DNA of 64,000 bases, taken from contig NZ_JACKTY010000043.1 in the NCBI RefSeq assembly GCF_025822605.1, positions 20,537 to 84,536 on the forward strand. The letters are read 5' to 3'. The notes beneath the pieces were generated by a model. It did not search any database. It was not told the DNA's origin and saw nothing but the letters and a program-made list of their open reading frames with translations. The DNA is from Mycolicibacterium komossense. Its GTDB lineage: Bacteria; Actinomycetota; Actinomycetes; Mycobacteriales; Mycobacteriaceae. Made by a program: the position numbers and the translations under genes. Of this stretch, positions 33,868 through 42,545 are shown one piece after another. The first letter of the stretch is position 1. Each line of letters opens with the position of its first letter.

Positions 33868-34730
33868 TGCGTCGCTGGATCGAATCGGCGCGCCGTCCGC
33901 AGTATCGGCGCCCGTTGACTGGCAAGGACATTGGCGCGCTCGGTCATCGCCGCCCCGACGTAGTCGGGCTGGGTGAGTAGATAGAAGCGGCCTTCGGCAG
34001 CCTGGTCGAACACCACCTGCGCAGCGGTGACGGGATCCATCGCCTCCGCCTTGATGTCGAGCATCGCCAGACGCTGGGATTCGGCGGCCTCGACATCGCT
34101 GCCGTCCCCGTCGACGCCGCCGGCGGATTCGAAGATATTGGACACGACCGCGCCCGGCAACACGGCCTGGACGTGGATGTGGTCATGACCGGCGTGGGCA
34201 ACCTCCAGTGCAAGGCATTCGGTCAGCGCGAGCACGGCATGTTTGCTCATGATGTAGGGCGCCTGCAGGGGGACGACGGCGACGCCACCGATCGAGGACA
34301 GGTTCCACACCCACGAAGGGTGGCCCGCCTCGATCATCTTGGGTAGGAACGCGCGAATTCCATGGAAGACCCCACTGACGTTGACGTCGACCACCCGATT
34401 CCAGTTGGCGACCGGGGTATCCCACAGGTACCCGAACTGTTCGACGCCGGCGTTGTTGACCAGCAGCCGTACCGGACCGACGTCGGCGTAGACGCGCTCG
34501 GCCAGCGCGGCCACGGAGTCCGGGTCGCGCACGTCGCAGACGGCCGGCACCGCGTGACCACCGGCGGCGTTAAGTTCGCCGGCCAGCGCGTCCGCGGCGC
34601 CGGCATCGATATCGGCGAGCACCACGGTCATCCCGAGCGAACTGGCGTGGCGAGCCAACCCGGCGCCGATGCCCGCGCCGGCACCGGTGATGACGGCGAC
34701 GCCGCCGGAGTAGAGGTCTCTGGCCGACAT
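33864..34730 (-). CDS. SDR family oxidoreductase
   Basis: A 288-residue SDR with TGAGAGIG at 15-22, NNAG (LLVNNAGVEQFGY) and catalytic YIMSKHA. It is longer than classical SDRs, with an insertion near residues 195-225 (FESAGGVDGDGSDVEAAES). This group is frequent in actinobacterial steroid and lipid operons. It is coupled to the esterase by ATGA and follows the NTF2-like gene after 4 bp. Function probably an alcohol/ketone interconversion. Confidence 0.87.
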   Translation of the reverse strand: MSARDLYSGGVAVITGAGAGIGAGLARHASSLGMTVVLADIDAGAADALAGELNAAGGHAVPAVCDVRDPDSVAALAERVYADVGPVRLLVNNAGVEQFGYLWDTPVANWNRVVDVNVSGVFHGIRAFLPKMIEAGHPSWVWNLSSIGGVAVVPLQAPYIMSKHAVLALTECLALEVAHAGHDHIHVQAVLPGAVVSNIFESAGGVDGDGSDVEAAESQRLAMLDIKAEAMDPVTAAQVVFDQAAEGRFYLLTQPDYVGAAMTERANVLASQRAPILRTARRFDPATQ

Positions 34731-34734
34731 CGGG

Positions 34735-35238
34735 TTACGAGCCTGCCGGGGCGGTAGCAGCGGCTTTCGCGCTGTGCTCGGCGAACGGGATCGAATCCTC
34801 GGCGTCTAGAACGACTCTCAGTGAGGTCAACACCAACCCGGTTGCACCGCGCCGGATACCGGCGTCGACGATACCGCTGGAGACAGCGAAGGGCACCGAG
34901 TTGGTGACCTGATTGACGTACAGGTAGAAGCGCACCGTGGTGACTTCGCCATCAGGTCCAGTGCCGGTACCCGTACGGAACAAGTTGGTGGCGTGATGGC
35001 GCAGCGGATAGGGGTTTTCGTTGCGGTGCGCGATGAGCCATTCGAGAGTTTCGGCGCCACCGTGTAATTCGGCTGCGAGTAGATGCTCGAAAGCGCAGTT
35101 ACCGGAGTCCGACCGGCTCAGGTACTCCATCTCGTCGCCGATACGAGCGCCCAGCTCGTCGAAGTGGCCCTGATCGTAGTGGTACCAGAAGCCGGCGATG
35201 AATTCCTGGACCTCGGACAGCGTGATCTCGTTGCTCAT
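34735..35238 (-). CDS. nuclear transport factor 2-like (SnoaL) family protein
   Basis: A 167-residue NTF2-like protein: EVQEFIAGFWYHYDQGHFDELGARIGDEMEYLSRSD, then HHATNLFRT and VTTVRFYLYVNQVT strands. ATG at 35238 is chosen over an upstream start that would add 12 unlikely residues. It lies between the small acyl-CoA dehydrogenase and an SDR. Proteins of this group can hydrate or isomerise enoyl or keto intermediates, or simply be structural; no catalytic residue is certain. Confidence 0.8.
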   Translation of the reverse strand: MSNEITLSEVQEFIAGFWYHYDQGHFDELGARIGDEMEYLSRSDSGNCAFEHLLAAELHGGAETLEWLIAHRNENPYPLRHHATNLFRTGTGTGPDGEVTTVRFYLYVNQVTNSVPFAVSSGIVDAGIRRGATGLVLTSLRVVLDAEDSIPFAEHSAKAAATAPAGS

Positions 35239-35301
35239 GGCAGGCAGTCTTCTCGACTGTGTCGCCGGAAACACCAGTGATGCCCGATCAGTGGACCACT
35301 G

Positions 35302-36339
35302 TCAGCCGGTGATCATGTTCCACAGTCTCGCCGAACCTGCCTGTAGTGCCGCGTCTGTTACGACCTCGTCCCAGTGCCGAACCGAACCGAACTCGCCGCG
35401 CCAAGCCAGCGCGGCTCGGGTGAATTCGTGCAGCCGGTGTTCGCGAGTGGTGCCCATGGCGCCGTGCACCTGATGCCCGTTGCGCACCACTACCGACGTG
35501 GCGTGGCCCGCGCATGAACGGGCCACCGCGACAAGGAAATCGAGGTTGGTGCTGGACCAGTCGCTGGTGACGGCGGCCGAGAGCGCGGCCTCGGTCGCCG
35601 ACCGGGCCAGCGCGGCCTCGGCGGCGATATCGGAGATCAGGTTCTGCACCGTCTGGAACTTCGACAGCGGGCGGCCGAACTGGATGCGGGAGGTGGTGTG
35701 CTCGACAGACATCGCCAGAATCTGATCCAGTGCGGCGCAGACCTGAATGGCGCGAACCAATGCGGATTTGCACCGCAGCTGCGCCAGCGCTTCGGCTGAT
35801 ACGGGCCCACCGCGGAGCCTGCGCAGGTCGGCGCGTACCGTGTCACGCGGTTCGCCGATCATGTTGGCGCCCGGTGTGATCTGTAGATCGCCGGGGTCGG
35901 CATCGGTCATCCAGTACTGATCTGCATCGGGCCAGACGACGACGATCCGATCGGCGCCAGCCGCCCAGGGCACCAACGTCGCGACACCGTGGTCATCGAG
36001 CAGAGCCACCGTCCGTACCGCGCTACCGCTGGGCGTCCCGTTGGCGTCCAGCAGCCAGCACGCCATCAGATCGTGCTCGGCCAACGGAAGCCGGACGCCG
36101 TGCCGGACCGCGGCGGAGATCAGCTCGGCCGCCTCATACCAACCGGCCCCGCTGCCGCCGGCGGATTCCGCACCGGTCAGGCGCGCCAAGCCGAGTTCGT
36201 GGAGCGCTTGCCACAGCGCGGGGTCTCGCTGTGCGCGCGCGGCCGGCAGATGGGTGTCGCGGTAGTCGGCGAAGACCGAATTCATCATGTCGACGACGGC
36301 GGGGTCGACACCAACCCCGGTGAGTTCGGTGGTGCTCAT
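35302..36339 (-). CDS. acyl-CoA dehydrogenase, small subunit of a heteromeric pair
   Basis: A 345-residue acyl-CoA dehydrogenase, shorter than the usual 380-400. It keeps TSRIQFGRPLSKFQTVQNLISDIAAE and a C-terminal GHQVHGAMGTTREHRLHEFTR, but the N-terminal FAD-binding part is reduced and I see no catalytic glutamate in the normal context. The next gene upstream encodes a 382-residue partner, and the two overlap as ATGA. The 345/382 pairing mirrors the steroid alpha2beta2 enzymes such as FadE28-FadE29 (ChsE), which dehydrogenate steroid side-chain CoA esters. Confidence 0.87.
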   Translation of the reverse strand: MSTTELTGVGVDPAVVDMMNSVFADYRDTHLPAARAQRDPALWQALHELGLARLTGAESAGGSGAGWYEAAELISAAVRHGVRLPLAEHDLMACWLLDANGTPSGSAVRTVALLDDHGVATLVPWAAGADRIVVVWPDADQYWMTDADPGDLQITPGANMIGEPRDTVRADLRRLRGGPVSAEALAQLRCKSALVRAIQVCAALDQILAMSVEHTTSRIQFGRPLSKFQTVQNLISDIAAEAALARSATEAALSAAVTSDWSSTNLDFLVAVARSCAGHATSVVVRNGHQVHGAMGTTREHRLHEFTRAALAWRGEFGSVRHWDEVVTDAALQAGSARLWNMITG

Positions 36340-37484
36340 CGCATCCCCAATCCGCGCGCGATCACGCCGCGCAACACTTCGTTGGTCCCGCCGCGCAGCG
36401 TGAAACCCGGGCGCTGATCCACCGCGACCGAGATCAGCTCGAGGAGTGCGGGATGTGCGCCGGTGCCGCCGGCGCACAAGTCCGCGTAGTCCGCGATGTC
36501 GCCCTCGGTGCTGGTGCCAAGAACTTTGACCACGGCCGCAGGTACATCAGCGGGGTCATGGCGCTGCAGCGCACCGGCCACCGCGCTGGACATCTGATGC
36601 AGGCCCGCGACCCGCGCTACCAGGCGGCCGAGGTCGCTGTCGCGTGCTGTGGGGTTGGTGGCCATGTGTTCGGCAGTGGCTGCGAGCAGCATGAAAGTGG
36701 ACAGGAACCGCTCGGGGCCGCTGCGTTCGAAGGCCAGTTCCGAGGTCACCTGTTGCCAACCCGCACCGATCTGACCGAACACCATGGCGTCGGGCACGAA
36801 CACGTCGTCGAGAATGACCTCGTTGAAGTGGTGGGCGCCGTTCATCGAGATGATCGGTCGGATATCGACGCCGGGCGCGTCGAGTCTGACGATGAACTGG
36901 CTCAGACCAGCGTGACGATGCGCCGGATCGGCCGGTGCGGTCCGGGCCAACACGATGAATGCATGCGCGCGGTGGGCGCCGGATGTCCACACTTTCGTAC
37001 CGGAGAGCAACCACCCCCCGTCGACCTGCGTGGCGCGCGTGCGCACACTGGCCAAGTCGGAGCCGGAGTCCGGTTCGCTCATCCCGATGGCGAAGAAGCA
37101 CTCACCGCGGACGATCTTCGGCAGGAACTCCGACTTCTGCTGCGCAGTACCGTATTTCAGCAGTGACGGCACGATCTGCCGGTCGGCGATCCAGTGGGCC
37201 GCCACCGGTGCTCCGGCGGCGAGCATTTCCTCGGCGACGACGAACCGTTCGACGGATGTCCTACCGTGTCCGTCGTATTCGGGAGGAACTGTCATGCCCA
37301 ACCAGCCGCGTCGCGCCATTGCGGCGGTGAAGGTCTCGTCCCAGCCGGACAGCCAGGCGTCTACCGACGGGGTGAACGCGCCGGCGGCGAGCTGCTCGGC
37401 GAGGAATGCGCGCACTTCGGCGCGTAGGGCGTCGGTGCTCGACGGGTCGATGGTGGCCGGTGGTACCAGTCGGGGCAGTGTCAT
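36336..37484 (-). CDS. acyl-CoA dehydrogenase, large subunit of a heteromeric pair
   Basis: A 382-residue acyl-CoA dehydrogenase with the FAD-binding FFAIGMSEPDSGSDLASVRTRA and WTSGAH segments. A glutamate in the segment SELAFERSGPERFLS is in the position used as base by the FadE29/isovaleryl type. The C-terminal LRGGTNEVLRGVIARGLGMR follows the usual GTNE pattern. ATG at 37484 overlaps the enoyl-CoA hydratase stop as ATGA. It should form a heterotetramer with the product of the overlapping downstream gene. Confidence 0.88.
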   Translation of the reverse strand: MTLPRLVPPATIDPSSTDALRAEVRAFLAEQLAAGAFTPSVDAWLSGWDETFTAAMARRGWLGMTVPPEYDGHGRTSVERFVVAEEMLAAGAPVAAHWIADRQIVPSLLKYGTAQQKSEFLPKIVRGECFFAIGMSEPDSGSDLASVRTRATQVDGGWLLSGTKVWTSGAHRAHAFIVLARTAPADPAHRHAGLSQFIVRLDAPGVDIRPIISMNGAHHFNEVILDDVFVPDAMVFGQIGAGWQQVTSELAFERSGPERFLSTFMLLAATAEHMATNPTARDSDLGRLVARVAGLHQMSSAVAGALQRHDPADVPAAVVKVLGTSTEGDIADYADLCAGGTGAHPALLELISVAVDQRPGFTLRGGTNEVLRGVIARGLGMR

Positions 37485-38260
37485 GATCGGGTCCGCCACT
37501 TCTCGATACGTCGTTCATGTTCGGCGTCGCGGTGTGCCAGCGGTTGCATGGCGGCGGCCATACCGAGCGTTGACTCGAGCAGTCCGGTGCGCGACTCTTG
37601 CAGCAGGCGCTTGGCCATCCGCAGCGCGTGGGGTGGGTTCTTGGCGATGCGCTCCGCGAGATCAATTGCGGCCGAGAGCAATTCGTCGTGCGGGACGACC
37701 CGGGTGACCAGGCCCCATTCCAGTGCGGTCGTGGCATCGATTCGATCACCGGTCAGCGTCATCTCCGCGGCGCGCTCGTAGCCGATGGCGCGCTGCAGGA
37801 ACCAGGTACCCCCATCGCCGGGGACAAGGCCGATCTGTACGAAGCTCTCGGCGAAGGACGCACGCTCGGACGCGACACGCAAATCGCACATCATCGCGAG
37901 ATCGCATCCGGCGCCGACGGCCGGTCCGTTGACCGCTGCGATGAGCGGAACTTCTAGGCGGGCCAGCGCCCTCGGGATGCGCTGAATTCCGTCGACGTAC
38001 GCGTACCGCTGGTCGATCGGGTCCAGCCCGAACATGCCCTCTCGGTCGGCCATCTCCTTGACGTTGCCGCCGGCGGAAAAGATCTTGCCCGCACCGGTGA
38101 GGATGAGTGCGCGAACCGCGGTGTCGGAGTTGACGATGTCGACCGCGTTTTCCAGGGCTGCGATGAAGCCGTTGTCGGTGATCGCGTTGCCGACCGCGGG
38201 CAGATTGATGGTCCAGACCTGGATGGCCCCAGATGTTTCGATCGTCAGTGGTGTGGTCAT
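37481..38260 (-). CDS. enoyl-CoA hydratase/isomerase family protein
   Basis: A 259-residue crotonase-fold protein with the oxyanion-hole segments ILTGAGKIFSAGGNVKEM and AAVNGPAVGAGCDLAMMCDLRVAS. The active-site loop reads FVQIGLVPGDGGTWFLQRAIG, where an aspartate appears in place of the more usual glycine/glutamate context. It would hydrate the enoyl-CoA made by the adjacent dehydrogenase pair. Its ATG overlaps the aldehyde dehydrogenase stop by 4 bp. Confidence 0.88.
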   Translation of the reverse strand: MTTPLTIETSGAIQVWTINLPAVGNAITDNGFIAALENAVDIVNSDTAVRALILTGAGKIFSAGGNVKEMADREGMFGLDPIDQRYAYVDGIQRIPRALARLEVPLIAAVNGPAVGAGCDLAMMCDLRVASERASFAESFVQIGLVPGDGGTWFLQRAIGYERAAEMTLTGDRIDATTALEWGLVTRVVPHDELLSAAIDLAERIAKNPPHALRMAKRLLQESRTGLLESTLGMAAAMQPLAHRDAEHERRIEKWRTRS

Positions 38261-39675
38261 GACCGCAGCTGCAGCGATTTGATCTGCAGGAACTCTTCGA
38301 AGCCGATTCGGCCGAGTTCGCGGCCGATGCCGGACTTCTTGTAGCCGCCGAAGGGTGCGGCCGGGTTGTACTTGCCGCCGTTGATGTCGAGTTGACCCGT
38401 CTGCACGCGCCGCGCGAAATCGATGGCGGTGTCGTCGTCGGCGGCCCAGACCGCACCGGCCAGTCCGTAGGGGGTGCCGTTGGCGATCCGCAGTGCGTCC
38501 TCGGCGTCGCTGAACGGAATGACCGCCAGCACGGGCCCGAACACCTCCTCCTGTCCCAGTTCGGAATCGGGGTCGACATCGGCGAATACCGTCGGAGCCA
38601 CGTAGTAGCCGACGTCGCGGACCTGCTCGGCGCCGCCGGTGAGCAGCCGCGAGCCGTCTCGCTGGGCCCGCTCGATGAAGCCGCGCACCGTCTCGAACTG
38701 CGACTTAGAGGCCGATGGTCCGATGCGGGTGGCCGGATCCCACGGGTCACCGACGGTGTACTTTGCCGCGGCGGCCTCGACCAGCTCCAGAGCCTCGCGG
38801 TACCGCGACTGCGGCACCAGCATCCTGGTGGACGCCATGCAGGTCTGGCCACCGTTGAGGAACGCACTTCCGACACCGACCTTGACGGCGGTGGCCAGGT
38901 CGGCGCCATCGAGGATGACGTTGGCCGACTTGCCGCCCAGTTCCAGTGCCACCTTTTTCACGGTTTGGCCGGCCAGCTCGCCGACGCGGCTGCCGACACC
39001 GGTCGAGCCCGTGAACGACACGAAGTCGACGTCGGGGTGTTGCGCCAGCCGTTCACCGATGATCCGGCCGGGCCCGGATACCAAATTCACCACGCCCGGG
39101 GGCAGCCCGGCGTCCTGTAGCGCCTCGACGAACTCGAACACCGACAATGGTGCCTCGTTGCTCGGCTTGAGCACCACGGTGCAACCAGCCGCGATAGCCG
39201 GTATCACTTTGGCGACCACCTGGTACAGCGGGTAATTCCATGGCGTGATTGCCGCGACAACGCCGTAGGGCTCGCGCAGCACCAGCGAATTACCTATGCG
39301 CTCTTCGAATTCGAAGGTGTCAAGCGCGTCCGCGAAGCCGTGGGCCACCGCGAGCGGAACCTGGGTCTGCACGGTCTGCGAGATGCGGATCGGCGCACCC
39401 ATTTCGCGAGTGATGGTTTCCGCGATATCGGGCAGCCGCTTTTCCATGGCGGCGAGTACCGAAGACAATCGCGCACGGCGCTCGGCGACGCTGATCAGCG
39501 GATCAAAAGCGTGTCGCGCAGCAGCCACCGCGGCGTCGACATCGGCAGCCGAGCCGTTGGGTACTGACCCGATCGGCTGCTCGGTGGACGGGTCGATCAC
39601 ATCGATGGCGCCACTACCGTGCGGTGTTACCCACTGTCCGTCGATGAAAAGCGTGGTGCGGGTGTAGTTGTGCAT
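38257..39675 (-). CDS. aldehyde dehydrogenase
   Basis: A 472-residue NAD(P)-dependent aldehyde dehydrogenase. The active-site cysteine is in NGGQTCMASTRMLVP (about residue 280), the general-base glutamate is in ALELGGKSANVILDG (about residue 245), and the coenzyme loop FTGSTGVGSRV and PWNYP motif are present. It oxidises an aldehyde to the acid that the acyl-CoA ligase in the same operon could activate. It follows the zinc alcohol dehydrogenase gene after 27 bp, forming an alcohol-aldehyde-acid series. Confidence 0.91.
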   Translation of the reverse strand: MHNYTRTTLFIDGQWVTPHGSGAIDVIDPSTEQPIGSVPNGSAADVDAAVAAARHAFDPLISVAERRARLSSVLAAMEKRLPDIAETITREMGAPIRISQTVQTQVPLAVAHGFADALDTFEFEERIGNSLVLREPYGVVAAITPWNYPLYQVVAKVIPAIAAGCTVVLKPSNEAPLSVFEFVEALQDAGLPPGVVNLVSGPGRIIGERLAQHPDVDFVSFTGSTGVGSRVGELAGQTVKKVALELGGKSANVILDGADLATAVKVGVGSAFLNGGQTCMASTRMLVPQSRYREALELVEAAAAKYTVGDPWDPATRIGPSASKSQFETVRGFIERAQRDGSRLLTGGAEQVRDVGYYVAPTVFADVDPDSELGQEEVFGPVLAVIPFSDAEDALRIANGTPYGLAGAVWAADDDTAIDFARRVQTGQLDINGGKYNPAAPFGGYKKSGIGRELGRIGFEEFLQIKSLQLRS

Positions 39676-39702
39676 GTGGTGTCTCTCCGGGAATGTCGGC
39701 GT

Positions 39703-40809
39703 TCAGGGCACAATGCTGGCGCGCACGTCTCGCTTGCCCTCGGCGGCAGCGAATGCGTCGTTGATGTCGTCGAGCGAATAGCAGGCTGCGGCAAGACGAT
39801 CGAAGGGAAGTGTGTCCTGGTACTGCTCCAAGAAGGTCAGCGCTCGGGACAGTACCTCGGGGTCGTAGAGCGAGACACCGACCATGGTCTTGTTGCTGAA
39901 CACGAACCGGGAGGGGTCGAACTCGAAGGTCTTGCCGACATTGATGTTGCCGATCTCGACATAGCGGCCGAATTGGCCGAGCATCTGCAGCCCCTCCTCG
40001 ATAGCAGACGGGTGGCCGACCACCTCTACCACGACGTCGGCGCCCCGGCCGTCGGTGAGCGTGCGCACCGCCTTGATGCGCTCTTTGGGGGTCGATGCTT
40101 CGTTGATGTCGATGACTGCGTCGGCGCCGAAAGCGGTCGCCAGTTCCAGGCGTTCGGGTACCCCGTCGATCGCGATGACCCGGGCCGCACCCCGCGCTTT
40201 GGCGACCGCCACCGCATACAAGCCCAGCGCGCCAGCGCCTTGCACCACGACGTGCTCACCGAGCTGCTGATCGACGCGTTCGAGACCGTACATGACTTGG
40301 GACAGTGCGCAGTTGGCGCCGGCGGCGACGTCATCGGACACCGAGTCAGGCACGGTGTAGACCACCGCGCCGGCGGGTAGCAAGAAGTAATCGCCGTAGC
40401 CACCCACGAAGTAGGGCGGCTCGTCAGCTCGGCCCAGCATCGCCATCTTGAGGTTCAGGCATGCGTTGCGCCGTCCGGCCAGGCAGTTGCGGCAAGTGTG
40501 ACAGCAGAAGAAGTAGGGGAACACCACCCGGGTGCCGATGCTGAGCGGCGCACCGTTGGAGTCCGTGTGCACCCCGTCTCCGAGAGCCTCGACGGCGCCC
40601 ACCATTTCGTGGCCCAGCACAGTGGGTAGTTGACCCCCTAGGCCCCGGGTGGCGAACGTGCCGTGCCAGGCGTGAACGTCGGAACCGCAGATGTTGGTCC
40701 GGCTCACCCGAATCAGGATCTGGCCGGGCGCCACCTCCGGCAGGCTGACCGTCTCGATCTCGAATGGTAAGCCAGGGGCGTCGAACCGCGCGATGCGTCC
40801 TTTGTACAC
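39703..40809 (-). CDS. zinc-dependent alcohol dehydrogenase
   Basis: A 368-residue medium-chain dehydrogenase. The catalytic zinc site is in NICGSDVHAWHG and GHEMVGAVEALG, the structural zinc lobe is the cysteine cluster in FFCCHTCRNCLAGRRNAC, and the Rossmann glycine motif is GAGALGLYAVAVAKA with an aspartate at the strand end (IAIDG), favouring NAD. GTG at 40809 follows GAAGGGAT. It is second in the operon and probably oxidises the alcohol released by ester cleavage. Confidence 0.9.
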   Translation of the reverse strand: MYKGRIARFDAPGLPFEIETVSLPEVAPGQILIRVSRTNICGSDVHAWHGTFATRGLGGQLPTVLGHEMVGAVEALGDGVHTDSNGAPLSIGTRVVFPYFFCCHTCRNCLAGRRNACLNLKMAMLGRADEPPYFVGGYGDYFLLPAGAVVYTVPDSVSDDVAAGANCALSQVMYGLERVDQQLGEHVVVQGAGALGLYAVAVAKARGAARVIAIDGVPERLELATAFGADAVIDINEASTPKERIKAVRTLTDGRGADVVVEVVGHPSAIEEGLQMLGQFGRYVEIGNINVGKTFEFDPSRFVFSNKTMVGVSLYDPEVLSRALTFLEQYQDTLPFDRLAAACYSLDDINDAFAAAEGKRDVRASIVP

Positions 40810-40823
40810 GAACTGTAATCCCT

Positions 40824-42407
40824 TCAGTGGCTGGTGAATTCGAGGCTGAAGCGCTCCCGTAGCGTCCGTTTGAGGAGCTTGCCGCTGGGATTCTTCGGAA
40901 GGGCGTCAACAAAGAAAACCTGTTTTGGGGTTTTGAAGCCGGCCAGGTGTTTACGGCAGTGGGTGAGGATATCGTTCTCGGTCAGCGTGATCCCGTTGCG
41001 CGGCACCACGGCGGCGACGACGGCTTCCACCCACACCGGGTGAGCCAGTCCGAACACCGCGACCTCTTGCACTCCGGTGTGCCGATACAGCACTTCCTCG
41101 ACTTCGCGGCTGGCGACGTTTTCTCCGCCGGTTTTGATCATGTCCTTCTTGCGGTCCACGACGTGCAGCAGACCGTGCTCGTCGTAGAAACCGAGATCCC
41201 CGGAATGAAACCAGCCGCCGGCGAACGCCTCGGCAGTCTTGGCGGGATCGTCGAGATAGCCCAGCATCAGATGTGGGCTGCGGTGCGCGATCTCGCCGAT
41301 CGTGCCGACCGGGACGGGGCTGTTGGTGTCGTCGAGGATGGTCGTCTCGACGTTGAGTACCGGGCGGCCGGCCGCTCCGGCGTGGGCGTCCTGTTCGTCT
41401 GGTCCCAGTGCGGACGCCAGGGGGGCCAGCTCGGTCTGGCCGTAGAAATTCCACAATCGCAGTTCAGGCAGTCGGTCGCGGATCTCGCCGAGGATCTCCG
41501 TCGGCATCGCCGAAGCGCCGTAGTACCCCTTGCGCAAACTGGACAGGTCGACCTCGTCGAAGATGGGGCAGCGCAGCAGACTGATCCAGACGGTCGGCGG
41601 GGCGAAGTAGTTGGTGACGCCATGGCGCTCGATCGCGCGCAGCACCATCTCAGGATCCGGCCGCGCCACGATAATGCTGGTGGCGCCGAGATAGATATCG
41701 GTGGCCAGGAAGTTGTCCAGCTGTGCACAGTGATAGAGCGGCAGCGAGTGGATCTCGACGTCGTCGCCGGACATCGCGCCGGCGACGATGGTGCTGACGT
41801 ATTGCCACATCAGGCTCCGACTGGTGTGCATCACTGCTTTGGGCCGCGATTCTGTGCCGCTGGTGTACATCAACCGCAGTAGTTGATCGTCGTCGATCTC
41901 CGGGCACGGCGCTTCGGTGCTGGTGGTCAACCACTGGGCGAAATCGTCCCAACCCGCGGCGGCGGTAGACCCAGCCGACACCAACGTGGCCTTCGTCGTG
42001 ACCGCGCCGTCGAGGCGCATCGCCTGCTCGGCCACCAGCGTGAGATCGGATTCGACGATGAGACCGCTGACCTTGCTGTGGCCCAGGATGTAAGCGATCT
42101 CCTGCGCGGTGAGCATGAAGTTGATGGGGACCAAGACCACCGCTGCGCGTGCAGTCGCGAACGCCAGGACTGCGTACTGCCAGCAGTTGTGTGCCAGCAG
42201 GCCAATCCGATCCCCAGGCCGGAACCCGTTGTCGTGCAACGCCGCTGCGGCTCGGTCCACCAGCTGATCGAATTCGGCGAAGGTCAGCACGACATCGCCG
42301 TCGATGATGGCGATCTTGTCCGGCTGTCGGCGGGCGGACCGGCGCGGCACATCGCCGAGGCTGTGGCTGCGGGCCCGCGCGATCAGGGCATCCAGATCTG
42401 TGCTCAT
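40824..42407 (-). CDS. acyl-CoA synthetase (FadD-type, AMP-forming)
   Basis: A 527-residue ANL ligase. The P-loop reads RLMYTSGTESRPKAVMHT, a serine/glutamate variant of the canonical TSGTTG. The motifs LWNFYGQTELA, GWFHSGDLGFYDE and VDRKKDMIKTGGENVAS follow, with the terminal catalytic lysine in PKNPSGKLLKR. ATG at 42407 is taken; 8 more residues are possible upstream. It heads the 13-gene leftward operon and is divergent from the Baeyer-Villiger monooxygenase. It would activate the acid produced by the alcohol and aldehyde dehydrogenases. Confidence 0.88.
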   Translation of the reverse strand: MSTDLDALIARARSHSLGDVPRRSARRQPDKIAIIDGDVVLTFAEFDQLVDRAAAALHDNGFRPGDRIGLLAHNCWQYAVLAFATARAAVVLVPINFMLTAQEIAYILGHSKVSGLIVESDLTLVAEQAMRLDGAVTTKATLVSAGSTAAAGWDDFAQWLTTSTEAPCPEIDDDQLLRLMYTSGTESRPKAVMHTSRSLMWQYVSTIVAGAMSGDDVEIHSLPLYHCAQLDNFLATDIYLGATSIIVARPDPEMVLRAIERHGVTNYFAPPTVWISLLRCPIFDEVDLSSLRKGYYGASAMPTEILGEIRDRLPELRLWNFYGQTELAPLASALGPDEQDAHAGAAGRPVLNVETTILDDTNSPVPVGTIGEIAHRSPHLMLGYLDDPAKTAEAFAGGWFHSGDLGFYDEHGLLHVVDRKKDMIKTGGENVASREVEEVLYRHTGVQEVAVFGLAHPVWVEAVVAAVVPRNGITLTENDILTHCRKHLAGFKTPKQVFFVDALPKNPSGKLLKRTLRERFSLEFTSH

Positions 42408-42545
42408 CGCGGCGCGTCCATCCCGGCGCATCGATCGCGTTGCATCTGCCGAAGAGTAGGCGTGTCGGCGCGCGTGGTCGGGCCGTCTCCCACTGAGTAG
42501 ACAATGCGCTGCCCGGGCGATCGGTGCGCTCCGATACTGGCTCTC

